NCBI RefSeq assembly: GCF_000002985.6
Contig: NC_003279.8
Coordinates: forward strand, 5,270,001 to 5,334,000
Direction of reading: 5' to 3'
Origin: Caenorhabditis elegans
Taxonomy: Eukaryota; Nematoda; Chromadorea; Rhabditida; Rhabditidae
Length of the DNA stretch: 64,000 nucleotides
Shown here: positions 9,052 through 21,508 of the stretch, piece after piece
Position numbering within the stretch: position 1 is the first letter of the stretch
Layout: each line of letters starts with the position of its first letter
Position numbers and translations under genes: made by a program
The notes under the pieces: generated by a model
The model's database searches: none
Seen by the model: only the letters and a program-made list of their open reading frames with translations
Told to the model about the DNA's origin: nothing

Positions 9052-11516
9052 TTAAACAATTAATGATTCATTGAGCAGTTCTCTAACCATTTCTCCATGA
9101 TTTCTCTGTTCATCAGTCATTTGAGTATTCCGTTTCCAAACTGTGTCTTCTAGGTGTCGAAGAATTGCCCAAACTTGGCGGATCGACGTCTGCAAATATA
9201 TATTTTTTTAATTTTAAAGATTTGTATATAATATCGTCATAAATTTGAGATAAAGAAGTTTCCAAAATTTCTGTACCAGGGATTGAAATTTTATTAAATT
9301 TTTTTTAACAAAAAATTCAATTTTTAGCTTTTTTTACAAAAAAACGCTTTAAGAGTTTTTTGCATAAAAAATATATTTAGCAAATTTTTTCGTGCTGAAT
9401 GTGGCATTTATAGGCTTTAATTCGTTTTCCCGAATATGTAGTTTTTTCACCAATTATGCTTGGGTATACTGTAGATCCAAGCACCCTAATTTTTCATAAC
9501 TCATAAATTTTTTTCCGATAAAAACAGATCATGGCTACCTTTTTCTCTGTTTTTGGGGGATTTTGGCAAAACTTTTTTTTATTTTTTCAGATTAAAAAAC
9601 GAAAAAAAAAACTGATTCAGATATGTTACTTTAAGACGAGAAAATTAAAATTCAATTCAAATTTTTTGTTCAGTTTTGGAATTTGCAAAGAAGTTAATTT
9701 TATTTTTTTCAGTTAATTTCATTTTTTGTGAAAGCCCAGAAAAATTGCAATTTTTCGATTCCACGAAAACCGAATTGTTTGTTTTTGAAAAACACCAGAA
9801 TCACATTTTTCAGAAAAAAAAACTGGAAAATTGGAAAATAAACTTTGATCGCTGGTATTTAAAAAAAAACGAAAATTTTGGAAAAAAACGTATGGTTATG
9901 AATGTACAATATTTTTATATTTTCATAAAAGTGGCACACTCCTTTGCACAAAAAAATTTCGGTTGGCCAAAATTCCGTTATAAATATCAATTTTCATAAC
10001 AAACTCTTACCACTTCAACCATCTCATTATATGCTTCTTCTTTCCTCTCATAGTACATCGAACCATTTTTCAGCTGATTTCCCGATGTCTCTGCCAGATA
10101 TACAATTGTTTCGCAGCCCTGAAGCAATATTTTCGTAATTTTAGATATTTTTCAAATCCTGACCTGTTCCAGCGTTTTTGCAATGAACCAAATAATTGGT
10201 GCAGCGAGAGCACGAAGAATCCAATGAGTTTCCCGGCCCAACTCGGTTCCATTCACAAAACCCGGACGAACACAATAGACACCGACGTTGTGTGGTTCAA
10301 GCATTCTGAATTTATGTAAAAATGATTGGATTTTTAACAAAAAACCATACTTTGAAAGTGCGCCGGTATACAGGCAATTGGCAAGTTTACTGAAAGCATA
10401 CGCCTGTTTTGGACTGTAATCATACGTCTTTTGACCCAATAATTTCGAAACTTGTGGAATTGCTTCTGCCTGAAAAAAAATTTTTTTAATTGGCTTTTGC
10501 ACTACTTCAAACACTTTTTTTGCAAAATTTATTTTTCAATTTTTTAAAATAAAATATTTATCTTTGATATACTTGTATTTGCATTTTATGTGTTCAGCTA
10601 AAAAAATGTTCGAATTTCAGAAAAAAAAATCGTTTTTTTTCCATCAATTTCAATTTTTTTGCCCCGGTTCCGTAACATTTTCTTGAAAATAATATTTTTT
10701 TTAAAACGAGCAAAATTCTCACATTTCGATAAAGACCACTTGAAACTACAATGACGCGTGATTTGAAATCAGGTCGATCAGTTTTCAGAAGAAGTGGGAG
10801 AAGACGTTCAACGACAACATAATGCCCAAACACATTTGTTGCAAAATGCATTTCGATTCCATCCACTGAGAGCTGAAAATTAATAAGAATAATGGAAATT
10901 GTTCTAACAATCTCGAAGCATTTTTTATGGTTACAGTTGTTATCGTGGCTGAAGCCGAAACATTTTTGGACGTTTTTTCTTTAAAAATTTAAAAATTGTT
11001 TAGCATACTCGAATTTCTATTTATAAATCAAAGTGGATTTTTTTTAAATTCCGGTATTTTCGGACACTTTCTTCGACAAAGTTGCGATAAATCTATAAAC
11101 CATATTGTACCTCAAAGGGCATTCCCATAATTCCTGCATTGTTAATTATCACATGCAAATACTTGAACATTCTTGAAATTTCATCGGTAAAATTGCAGAT
11201 TGAGTTGTAGTTTGTCACGTCCAGCTGAAATTGTTTTTTTTTAATTCAAATCTTCAAAAAGTTAATGTTACCGTGAAAAGATGGATCCGTTCTGCCTCTT
11301 TTTGAGATTGTTCCTGTGATACACCGCTCAGCAGACTCTCAACAGCATGACGACCGCGAATCTGTATTTTAACATGAATTATAATCAAACTATCGCAATT
11401 GATACCTCATCCCTGCACGTCAATATCACATTAGCTCCCTTTTTGAAGAGTATTTTGGCAGTGTGAAGTCCCAGGCCACATGTGGATCCGGTTACCAGAA
11501 CATTGAGTCCTTCCAT
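9052..11516 (-). CDS. dhs-1: Short-chain dehydrogenase/reductase, 323 aa
   Basis: Eight exons (11406-11516, 11272-11361, 11111-11224, 10723-10872, 10351-10469, 10164-10305, 10011-10118, 9052-9189) keep phase to 323 aa. The classical SDR signature is complete: the nucleotide-binding TGSTCGLG at about residues 9-16, NAG at 96-98, the catalytic serine in VVSSG at 149-150, and YAFSK with Y179 and K183. Residues after the YxxxK (VYCVRPGFVNGTELGRE) give the usual PG motif. It probably reduces or oxidises a small lipophilic or retinoid-like substrate with NAD(P)(H); the substrate cannot be told from sequence. The layout resembles the WWOX/retinol-dehydrogenase branch. The hydrophobic stretch around residues 220-240 (WILRALAAPIIWFIAK) may touch a membrane. 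A TTCCAG acceptor lies about 10 nt upstream of the ATG. The last intron (9190-10010) is 821 bp. Confidence 0.93.
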
Positions 11517-12262
11517 GTGAAGAACTGGAAATATTTATTTATTTTTAACAGAACGCTCCATAATAAAACAGAAATAAAGTGAATAGCTTCAATCCGTATT
11601 ATAATATTTATACAACTGAATATTTAGCTGGAAAAAATATCACTTTTCTAGTAGCGTTTTTGCTTCTATTTCTGAAGAAAATAGTCTTTTCAGATAAATA
11701 TAAAAATTAAATAACATAAATTTTCTAAAAAATCTAATCCATGTGATAAGAAAATAATTTTATTTAAGAAGTTTGATAGAGAAAAAACTTTGTTTATTTT
11801 CTCTTTAAAAATTTCAGCGTTAAGATGGAAGAACGAATTTCTCGGCCACGGCCATCAGTTATTTGCGCGCCAATTTTGAAATTTATAAGGAGTTTCAGGA
11901 ATTTTCTGCTTTTAACGTTTCTCCCTTGTGTAATAATAGTATTTTTGCCAACAAAGGCTCCGTCAGCGTATTTATACGACAAAAAAACTAATTAAGCTTC
12001 TTCTTTTCTAAAATTAATTTAAAAATAGTCATCAATTTCCGATGTTTACGTATTTCAACAAGATCTTCGACATACATACAAGTTAAATTTGCAATCTTTA
12101 TTTCTCGCTAATTCTAAAACCCGTCGAAATAATAAATTTTGCATCTAAATTTGTACAGAATGAGAATGAATGGTATATTGGCATACAAAAAAAAATACAT
12201 TTTCACAGGGAGGTCATACATCGAGTAACAATCTATGTCTAGTTAATGTTCTAATAAATTAT
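11517..12262. other. intergenic, AT-rich
   Basis: This gap lies between dnj-4 and dhs-1, both on the minus strand. It should contain the dnj-4 3' UTR and the dhs-1 promoter. I see no repeat or additional gene. Confidence 0.5.
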
Positions 12263-13926
12263 CTATTCTTCGTCGTTGCTTCTCCATTTATTCCGCTCTT
12301 TCTGCTTTTGCTCCATTCGTTTCTCTTTGAGACTACGAATATGATCTGCGTCTTGGAGAGCTCGGAACCACCTGAAAATACAATTTCGTGGAATTCAATT
12401 TAATTTTAATTTCAATGCTGCCTGATTTGTTTTTCAAACCAACTTTCAAAATGATCAAATCATTTTGAAACGTATGAAAAAAAAATTGTAATGTAAAATT
12501 TGGGTGGCTGAGAGGAAAGAAACGAGGAAAATTTTTAAAAAAAGCGAAAAATTCGAATACAGTAGTTTTGAAAGACTTTGAAAGAAAAACTCCTTTCGTG
12601 GCGAGACCGTATTTTGTAGCGAAAAATCTCATAATTTCGAAACACCTTCCGTACCGATATTCTTCTCGAATCTCATTTTCATTTCTTTGGGTTTTCGTCT
12701 TCCAAATCTCATCAACGTCAGCTTTTAATATTCTTCCAATTTCAGCAACCTGAAAATGGTATCGTTTGTAAATGAAATCTTAAAATTCTAACCTCCGAGC
12801 TTTCAAAGTTAGCATTTCGGAACTCTTTTTGCCGCAAAAAGCATTTTGCAATCTCATCTTCATCGATTAATTTGTCTAGTTGCTTTTGATTATAAGCCAG
12901 AAGATATCTGCAATTTTTTAAAACTCTGACAATAATTTTTCGATTTACGGAGCTCGTGAACTCCCCGAGGAGAAGCACACATGTTTTTGACTGAAACTCT
13001 TGAATTTACTGTTAAAAAACTCCATATAATGTTATCTCTAATTTTTTTTTGCCAAAAATTGTAGACTGCTCTGCAAAATTATCACTTTTCCGCGGGGAGT
13101 ACACGAGCTCAGAATGGCCGTGTTATACGAGAAGCTTGTTTAAAAACGCATGCAGCTTTCGTGAAATTGCAATTTTCAATAAAACATACAAATATCCTCC
13201 ATTATATCCAGCAACAAGTACTAAACCAATGGCAGTCCATTTAACAATTGATTTCATAAATTCTCTTGAAGATTTATCTCGTTCTTCACGACTCGACCGG
13301 GAGTTATCCGGATTCTGACTCCAATACGTGGACCAGTCTCTGAGAATATTTGAAATTCAGAAAGAATATTTATATTTTATTACGAACCGACTAAAATCAT
13401 ATTGTGGAGCTGTATTCGGATATTGATATCGTTGTCCTCCATTCGGATATCTTCCACCACCACCTCTCAATTGATAATCATAAAGTCGACGATCAGCTGG
13501 TCTTCTGAAATATATCAGTTTAATCTAAAAATCCGAATTTTAAAAACCTGAGCACATCATATGCATTTTTGAGTTCCAAGAAGCTAGCTGTTGCAGATTC
13601 TTCGGATGAGTTGTCAGGATGGACCTGGAAGAAAACTTCGACAAATTTTCACGAAAAATTGATTAAAAATGTTTGTTTTTTGGTTATTTTCGGAAATTCC
13701 TCACTTTTTTCGATTGTGCATAAAATGCAGATTTAATTTCAGAAAGTGTCGCCGTGCTTTCAACACCGAGCACTTCGTAATGTGTTCGCTGACGGATTTT
13801 TTTGTTGAAGAACCTGGAAATTTTACTATTTTTTATTTCTGTGAAATTAAATTCTCAATTATTCAAAAATCACCTTGCTTGGCAAACCCAAAAACCGTGA
13901 GGGCTCCATCGAAACCCTTGGAGCAT
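12263..13926 (-). CDS. dnj-4: Membrane-anchored DnaJ-domain protein, 274 aa
   Basis: Eight exons (13874-13926, 13705-13813, 13548-13624, 13388-13504, 13190-13339, 12793-12907, 12655-12749, 12263-12371) keep phase to 274 aa. The J domain runs from about residue 29 (HYEVLGV) and contains the invariant HPD at 56-58 plus AYDVLRRPADRRLYD. A single hydrophobic segment follows at about 150-173 (WTAIGLVLVAGYNGGYLYLL), then a charged C-terminal tail rich in Lys, Arg, Glu and Trp. The N-terminus (MLQGFRWSPHGFWVCQARFF) is basic and hydrophobic, like a mitochondrial presequence. Of three possible ATGs in exon 1, only the one at 13926 gives the phase (two leftover bases) that exon 2 requires. It should stimulate an Hsp70 partner; the layout resembles human DNAJC4. 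Localisation is inferred. Confidence 0.92.
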
Positions 13927-14597
13927 TTGAAAACTCTTCTACTTCTAAAATGATTATCATTTTCTAGCAATTAAAAATATGCAATATAATTTAATTTTTT
14001 TTTGTTTCATATATCCCCATTGTTCCAACAATTAATCCTTTTAGTCTTTTCTTTCACATGTCACGTATTCATATTTATCATAATATCATGAGTCATAGTT
14101 GAATAACTGTGTTTAAACAACGCATAAATGGGAAAATAGAAGAGTCGAATATTTAGATTTGAATAATATCATAATTAATAAAATAAAATAGATAAACATT
14201 TTCAGGGGGATGTCGAGAGTTTGATGGGGAGAGAGAGGGGAAAAGCGTAGAATTTGAAGTCTTTGCGCGAGAAATTCGGGGTTTTTTGGCGGCGGATTTA
14301 ACAAGTTACTTGAAAAATTGGATATGACGAATACAAGAAGAGGGGAATAGAGAAACCGAGCATTTTTTGGAAGAAAACAAATTTCGGATAATATTGTAAA
14401 AGGCACTGATGGGGTGAACAAGGAAGTGAATCGGAACAAACCAATAAATTTTCAAATTAATAATAATAATAATTGTTGTCCTATAAAAAAAACGAGAAAG
14501 GGAGAAAAGAGCCAAGATGATGAGCATTTGGAAGTTGGTGGGAGACAATTGAGAATATTGTTTAAAAAAATAAAAGGAAATACGATAGAACAAATAA
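13927..14597. other. erm-1 3' UTR and dnj-4 upstream region
   Basis: This is non-coding between two minus-strand genes and is rich in T/A with a GA-rich patch near 14,210-14,240. No clear polyadenylation hexamer is visible close to the erm-1 stop. Confidence 0.45.
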
Positions 14598-17500
14598 TTA
14601 CATATTTTCGTATTGATCGATTCTTCGTTTTGTGTTTCCTCCACGGATTTGACGGAGAGTCTTGTACTTGTCGCGTCCGGCCTTTTTGTTCTGAAAATTT
14701 AAAAATTTGGAATCGGGCCGGCAGGTTTTTCGGTTTTTCGATATTTCGGTTTCGCTCAAAAAATCTAAAAAATTTAGGGTCAAACTTGTTCAAAAATAAG
14801 TAAAATTTATGTTGCTTGTTTCCGTAAAGGAAATACCGAGTTTGGAATGTTTTCAGAAATGTTTTCGGTTTGTCTGCAAACAGAAAACACCGAAAAAACT
14901 CAATTTCTGTACTTCAAACAATTTTAATATCATAAAATTATTTTTAAGCAAAATTTGTTTTTAATGGCTTTTTAATGATTTTTAATGATTTTTTTTATTT
15001 TAAAATAATCCGGAACTCGATATTTTTTAAAGATTTTTGCGTTCTTCTGTTTTTTTCCAAATTTAATTTTTAAAAAATTGTATTTTGATCGCAGTCCGGA
15101 AATATTTTTTAAAACTTGAATTTATGAAAAAAATGCAGGTTCTAGAAAATTACTGTAAATTTTGAATGCTAAATTCTCTAAAACCATCCATTAAAACGAG
15201 TTTTTTTAAAATACGAACCTCCATATGCAGAACGTCGTAGTCAGTGACAGCGTTCTGATCTTTAACACTGTCAAGCTCGCGAGTCAACATATCCAGCTTA
15301 TTCTTGATCTGAATGTTCTTCTCGGCTGCTGTGACACGCTCCAACTCGTGTTGTGGCACATTCTGATCAGCGTCATTTGTGAGTTCTGGAAGATAAAATT
15401 TGAAGATGATATTTTTTCTCATAATCTCTCCCAATTATTTTAAATAAATAAAAAAGGCATACCAGTTGCTCCATTATCTTCATCATCAGTGGCAGTCTCA
15501 TCGTGAGCGTGTCCATTGGAAACGTGATGACTGTTTGAGTAGTGTTGAGTGTGTTGTTGCGAGTGAATCTGAATTTAAGAAAAAATAATTTTGAAATAAA
15601 ATAAATCCAGAGTTACAATCAGGGATTCCGTTTTTTTTGGTTTTTTCGGACAAGAAAACATTTAAAAAAATGTTTATCAAAAATTTTATGTTTTAGTTGG
15701 TATGACGAAAAATGAACATTTTTGTTTTTTTTTGTTGGTTTTTTGGAGAAATTTTAAACAAAATTTGTTTGTTTTTTGGCCGAAATTTTTGTTGCAACAT
15801 CACTGCGTACAATTAAAAAATCTCGCTTTTAAAGATCGGATTTTTTATTCTTTCACAATTTTTTTTAGTTTTTTCTTTTTGTATCTCTTTTATTGTTGCA
15901 AATTTTTTTTTTAAATTAAGCTTTTTTGTTACAGTAATCAACTAATTTCAGGAATTACTGCATACTTTTTTTCATTTTAAAATTTTAAAACAGTAATTTC
16001 AGACTGAAAATTACTGCTCGATAATTGTTAATACGGTATTTAAAATAATTTTTTTAAAGAGAATTTTTTGTTTCTATTTTAGTTTCAAAAATAAAAAATA
16101 CCTGTGTCTGAAGTTGTCTTGTAACAGTAGTCTGTCTCTCGACTTCTTCTCTCATCGAAAAAACTTCACGTTCACGAGCATCAACTTGGTCTCTCAAATG
16201 ACGTCTCTCACCATCACTCATTGCTTTTTCGGATTGAAGTTGAGCAGTGAGCTCACGAAGTTCGTATTCCTTCTGTTCCAATGCTTGTTTAGCCAATTGC
16301 AATTGCTTGAGTTGAGCCTCCAATGAGTGAATTGTATTGTGTGCTTCAGCCAATTCAAGACGAGCTCTCTCCATATCTTCCTGCATTTGAGCCATACGCT
16401 TTTCGGCGTCACGTTGACGCTGTTCGGCTTCTTCGCGAGCAGACATCTCCTGTACGATCAAAACAGATTTGAGTGAAAGTTTTTTTAGAAATTATTTGTA
16501 AAAACATGTTTCAAAAATTTCCGCAACTTACTCTGGTGAGCTTCTCCTGCTCGGCAATCTTAAGAGCACGATCCTCTCTGGCTTGTTGCTTCATTTGTTG
16601 AACTTCAATGGTATCTGGCTTTCTTCTACGCATGTAAAGCTCGTGATTTCCCATACACAAAGCAAGAATACGTTTGTTGATACGGAGTCGTGGAGCGTAG
16701 AAGACAAAGTCCTGAAAATTAATGATAAAAATGAAGACGAATAATGAAAAACATTTTTTCGATTTTTTTTTCAGCGAAAATAAGAATTTTTTTTCGATTT
16801 TTCTAAAATCAAAAAATCGGGGAAAAAATGTTCAGAAAAATTACAACAAACTCAATTTCCACAAAATGTTCCATCCATCTCGAAATTTGCGATTTTTGAT
16901 ACAAAAACACATTACTCGATATCGAGGCGATCGAATAAATTTAAATGAAAAAGGATGTGCGCATTTAAAAAGTACAGTAGTTACCGTTGAGCTGATTTGA
17001 AATTTTCATAGATTTTTTCTAAATATTTTTATTGTAAAAACCTTTTATTTTACTTTTGTTAGTGAAACTAATTTTTATTAATTAATAAACTAGAAAAATC
17101 TAACGAAGTTGGAAATCAGAAAGGCCTGGAGCTACTCTACTTTTTAAAGGTGCACACCATTTTGGTAAATAAATTTATTCGGTCGTGTCGAGACCGAGAC
17201 CGGGCACCATACTTTTGCCTCAAAATCGCAACATTCCGCATCTGGTCAATGATTGTGATATTTTCACACCCCAAAAATAAGAAAAACCAACAAAAAAATT
17301 TTAAATCAAAATTCAATGTTCCATCGATTGCTTCTTATCACCACCACTTCCAACTACTATCACACAATTTTTCCGTTTTTTCCGCAGAAATTTTGCCAAC
17401 AAATAGAAGCTTGATGCCACGACAAACTGTGTGTGACAGTAATCACTTACATGAGCCTTCTTATCAATTGGTTTGATGACAAATTTCTTGTCGTTGAATG

Positions 17501-20500
17501 ATATATTACGAATCTCCGACCATGGGAATCCGACTTTCGGCGAAAGACGATCAGCTTTATCGTAAATATTCAATCCAAGAGCATCGACACCAAGATAGAG
17601 ATCAGTTCCCTTTTTGTTGCGGATTTCAAAGTACTGAAATTAGCTTTTTTTAAAACTCGACAGAAAAATGAGAAACAGTACATTGACTCCATACATCTCG
17701 AGATCTTGTGCAATTTTCAAATATTCAAGCATAGCTTGTTCACGTGTAGTTGCACGATGATCTGCCCACCATGTCATAATACGGCGTTCCCATTCCTCAC
17801 TGTTCAATTTGAATTGTCCGAGAACGCGTTGAGGAAGCAGACTGGAATGAAATAATTAATTATTTTTGGCATTTAATATAAAAAGTTTACTTTTTTTTAA
17901 CTACTTCTTATTATATACTTTTTTATTGATCATCTAGATCTGGAACTTTCCCTTCTTTATTCTAATCTCATTTTCATGTGATAATTATGAATTGTATGAG
18001 TACTGTGATACTGTGAAATTTCACTACATAATTAAAAATGAATTATCGCAGAAAATTATTATTTTTCTTATTTTAGTAATCTTGATTGGAATTTTGAACC
18101 GCAAAGATATTTTTTAATAGTTATTAATAATTTTTTTAAAAGCTAATTTCAAGAAAAACTCACCGATCAGCAGTAAGACATCCGGCGACATGTGTCTCTG
18201 GAACATAGTCTCCATATTTAGCTTGCATCGCGTAAGAGGCAAGAAGAACAGAGGTTTCCGGTGGACAATAAATCTCATCTGACAGAATTCCATCTTTCAC
18301 TTGGAGATAGAACAAACGCTGAAAATATTTTCATTTAATTAAGGCTTAATTTCAGTTAAAAAACTTCATAATTTTTTAACTGTATGTTCTGTACATTGAG
18401 ATTGTTTTCTGACATTTTAAAAAACCATACTCCATTTTCAACTAATGATTCTGAAACCCAATTGTTCCCTCTTCCAAACAAAAAATTCTGCAAATTTTGC
18501 AAAAAGTTCAATTTATATTCTCTTCCCCTCATATTTATCGTTTTGAATCATTTTTTGATTATTCACACATGCCATTCTCCTCTTCCTCTTTATGTCAGTT
18601 ATGAACATGAATATAAAAAGAGCAAAGAGACAGCAACAAACTGAGAGTTTTTTCATTGTTTCCATTGATATGAGTCATCGGAACAGAATTTAAGTCAGTC
18701 TATCTATTCAAATTCAAATGCGAAATATTATTGGAAATCTAAAAAAAAGAGAAAAAATCAATTTACTTAACCGGAAGTGATATTTATATTTTTGAATCAT
18801 TTGAGAAAGTGCTCAAAAAAGGTTTTTTTGTGAATTAGAAACTTTCAGACCATTTTTGTGCATTTTCTCAAATGTTTCAACTGAAAAATGTTATTTTCAT
18901 AGAAATAAAAGTATTTTTCTATATTTAAAAAAAAAAGAAATTTTTACATTAATTTTAACAACTGATCTAAATTTGCATATAGGTACTAAATCAATTTGCA
19001 TATAGGTACTAAATAGCTATTCTACTGAAATCTTCAACTGATCTTGTGATCCTATTCAAACAAAACAGACCACCCAGATCAGAGATTTCCTGTTCGCAGT
19101 CGGAGGTTCTAATAGGATGCTCATTTCTCCTCTCAAAAAAAGAGTCTCGCACACACAGTGTCTTCCCATCGATGTTTACAAACCATTAAACAATCTCTTT
19201 TTGTGTGAGACAAAAAAGTGGCTCGGAGGTAATCGGAAACCACACTCTCAATGGGAGAACCTTTTTTTGAAACGGAAGGGAGAAAATGCCCATGTTTACA
19301 CTTGTCACCATCAAAATATTTTGTTTTTAGGCAGTTTATTGAGGACCTTGTGAGCACATGAGCCGTGGAAATTTTTGAGCAGAAGAGTTTTTTTTGCTCA
19401 AATAAAACTGGTTTAAAAAATTCAAAAATTCTTTATAGCGAGCCAAAATTCTCAAAAAAGAGCCAAATTTTCCTAAATCGGAATGCCATTTTATTGAATT
19501 ATCACTGGCATAAAAAACTTTATTCTAATTTTAGCAAAAATATCGGATTTTTTTAACAGAAAAAATATCGGATTTTTTTCAGAATTTTCACTGCTTTAAT
19601 TCATTTTCGGGCATTTTTTGAGAAATTTCATTTTGAAATTTGGTCGTTTTGGGGTCTTTTTAAGCAGGCCAGCTTGTAAGAAGGTACTCTAAAACCACAG
19701 AAATGTATTCCTTACCAAAATTTTCCCCTTTTTTTCTATTCTTGAATATACTCCAAAGTTATTTCCTATTGCTTGCCAACATTGCATTACATGCATAAAT
19801 GGCACGGGCATTCTCTACTTATCAGTTACAAATCAGAAATAGCACAGGAAATCAAGAGAGTCGCCAGAGAATGTCAGAAAAGCGAAAAGTGAGAATTACA
19901 ACTAAAAATCAAATATTGGCCAGAGGTAATGGAAAATTTACAGTTTTTTTTTTCCAAAAAATTAAATATTTAAAAAAAGGTGTCAAACATACCATAGTGA
20001 CATCCTGGATAATCTCCTCGGCCACATCTTCCGGATAGAATTTGGCGCGGAATTTGAAAACAAGAGTCGGGTCCTTCTTAACGTCCTGAGACAAGACTTT
20101 CTTGTTCAATTTCAGCCATGTTGGGAATCCCTTGTTGTCAGTGTACTGAAGTCCAAAATACCAGATCTCGCGGAGACCAATGGTTTTGACAACCTGCAAA
20201 AATTAAAATGAAGGAATTAATATTGCTGGAAAATTCGAAACTCAATTTCAAGAGCTGGAAATTTTGGATTATTTTTTTCAAATTTAAATCGTTTTGATTT
20301 AAAATTTCTAATGGTTAGTGAAAATTTAATGTTTCAGAAAATTCTGATTTTTTTTTTGAATTATTAAAATTTATCCATTCTCCAATTTAATAAAAAAAGT
20401 ACTTTTTAAATATAATAAAACAAAATCATCTAACCTGATCAAAAAGTTGCTTTCCTGTGGTGCTCGACTGAATAGCGAACTCGAGCTCCGAGTCCATCGA

Positions 20501-21508
20501 GGTGACACGCACATTGATCTGAAACAAGAAATAGTTGGATTAGGCAAAAATAAAATCGATTTTTCGTTATATTTTTTCTTAAATTTCTAAAAAAAATTTT
20601 TTCAATTAACAATTTACATCGCCGGCCGCAACCATTTTTCTATTTTGTGTTCCACAAGTTTGAACTGCTGGACCAATTGATATGAAGAGGTTAGCTTAAA
20701 ATTTTTCAGTAAAATGATATAAGAAATCTTGCATGAAAATCAGAAATTCAAAATAAAAAAAAGAGTGAAACTTGAGAATTTAAAATTCTTATCTAAAACT
20801 AAATGATATGAGTTGTCACTCTCTCTCCCTGTATACAGCACAAAAACGGAGTGAGAAGAACTATAGACCGCCCGTTTTTGTACAGGCTCCGCCTATTTGT
20901 CGGTTTGCACACATACATGTGCGCATTTCTTCATAGAAGTTTCGGCAGAAAAAAAAAGAATGAAATGATATTTCAAATATCATCAATTTTGAGTTTATTT
21001 CGAGTTCAAAATTGTTCGCGGCTCTACTTCGTAAGCGTAAAAATCTGAATTGTTTTCTAAAATTTTTTAAATTAATTTTGTAAAAAATATATGTTTTGTA
21101 TTTTATTTCCCACTTATATGTTTAAAAAGAGGCGCATTTATGCAAAATGGTATTGAAACCCTCTATTTTCGAAAATTTCAACAAAACCTCAAAAATGAGT
21201 CCATTTTGCAGAAATATGCCTCTTTATAGTCTTATAAGTGAAAAATAAAATACAGAGTATATTTTTAGATCGATAGATTCTTATTTTTTAAAAAAATCGG
21301 CAGAAGTCGTGCTGAACAGAACATAATTTCCGAAATATTCAACATTTCACAGTTTCAAATTTTTTCCATTTGTTTTTAATTAATGGCGGCATTTTTTCCG
21401 AAAGAAATAAGAAAATCGCAAATTTAAACAGTGTTTTTTTTTATTTGGCCGTAAAAGTTTTAAATTATTTGAAGCTACATTTTTCAAACTTACCGCTTTT
21501 TTCGACAT
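14598..21508 (-). CDS. erm-1: Ezrin/radixin/moesin orthologue ERM-1, 563 aa (isoform a)
   Basis: Eleven exons (21494-21508, 20435-20518, 19993-20193, 18164-18318, 17682-17841, 17451-17633, 16532-16711, 16102-16449, 15463-15568, 15219-15385, 14598-14690) sum to exactly 564 codons. The FERM domain fills about residues 1-298, a Glu/Arg/Gln-rich coiled coil follows, and the C-terminal actin-binding tail ends [20 protein letters not shown]. The regulatory threonine in KYKTLRQ is T544 by count. ERM proteins link membrane proteins and PIP2 to cortical actin; in worms ERM-1 is at apical membranes of intestine and excretory canal. An alternative first exon, 20618-20635, encodes MVAAGD with a phase-0 donor and can replace MSKKA. 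Introns 16,712-17,450 and 18,319-19,992 hold repeats listed separately. Confidence 0.97.
16915..17240. repeat. Foldback repeat, second copy of GTCGAGA family
   Basis: Left arm about 16,915-16,995 (CGAGGCGATCGAATAAATTT then TTTAAAAAGTACAGTAG) and right arm about 17,120-17,235 (CTACTTTTTAAAGGTGCACACC then GTGTCGAGACCGAGACCGGG) pair imperfectly. The sequence matches the element at about 2,128-2,365. It lies in the 739-bp erm-1 intron 16,712-17,450 and accounts for much of its length. Confidence 0.7.
18770..18930. repeat. Degenerate foldback repeat in erm-1 intron
   Basis: TTTGAGAAAGTGCTCAAAAA near 18,800 pairs with GCATTTTCTCAAATG near 18,860. The right side (CAACTGAAAAATG then TTATTTTCATAG) resembles the right arm of the element at 24,041-24,252, suggesting an old copy of the same family. 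Confidence 0.5.
18970..19014. repeat. Tandem duplication of a 23-bp unit
   Basis: AATTTGCATATAGGTACTAAATC is present twice head to tail (18,970-18,992 and 18,993-19,014) inside the largest erm-1 intron, with no mismatch over the shared 22 bases. Confidence 0.8.
20618..20635 (-). CDS. erm-1: Alternative first coding exon of erm-1 (MVAAGD)
   Basis: The minus strand reads ATG GTT GCG GCC GGC GAT followed by GTAAAT, a usable donor. Joined to exon 20,435-20,518 in phase 0, it gives [15 protein letters not shown] instead of [14 protein letters not shown]. The short stretch is GC-rich within AT-rich flanks. I believe a second isoform of this kind is annotated in C. elegans, but transcript support cannot be checked here. 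Confidence 0.6.
21096..21253. repeat. Short foldback element upstream of/inside erm-1 5' region
   Basis: Terminal inverted repeats of about 21 bases (GTATTTTATTTCCCACTTATA at 21,098 and its near-complement ending 21,253) enclose inner arms GAGGCGCATTTATGCAAAATGG and CCATTTTGCAGAAATATGCC. The element lies in the intron after the long first exon of erm-1. Confidence 0.7.

Noticed and set aside
9531-10138. Plus-strand ORFs inside the last dhs-1 intron
   Set aside because: Phe/Lys/Asn-rich translations of AT-rich intron DNA with no splice or start context.
14306-14803. Overlapping ORFs on both strands near the erm-1 3' end
   Set aside because: They overlap the erm-1 final exon and UTR in other frames and have only low-complexity content.
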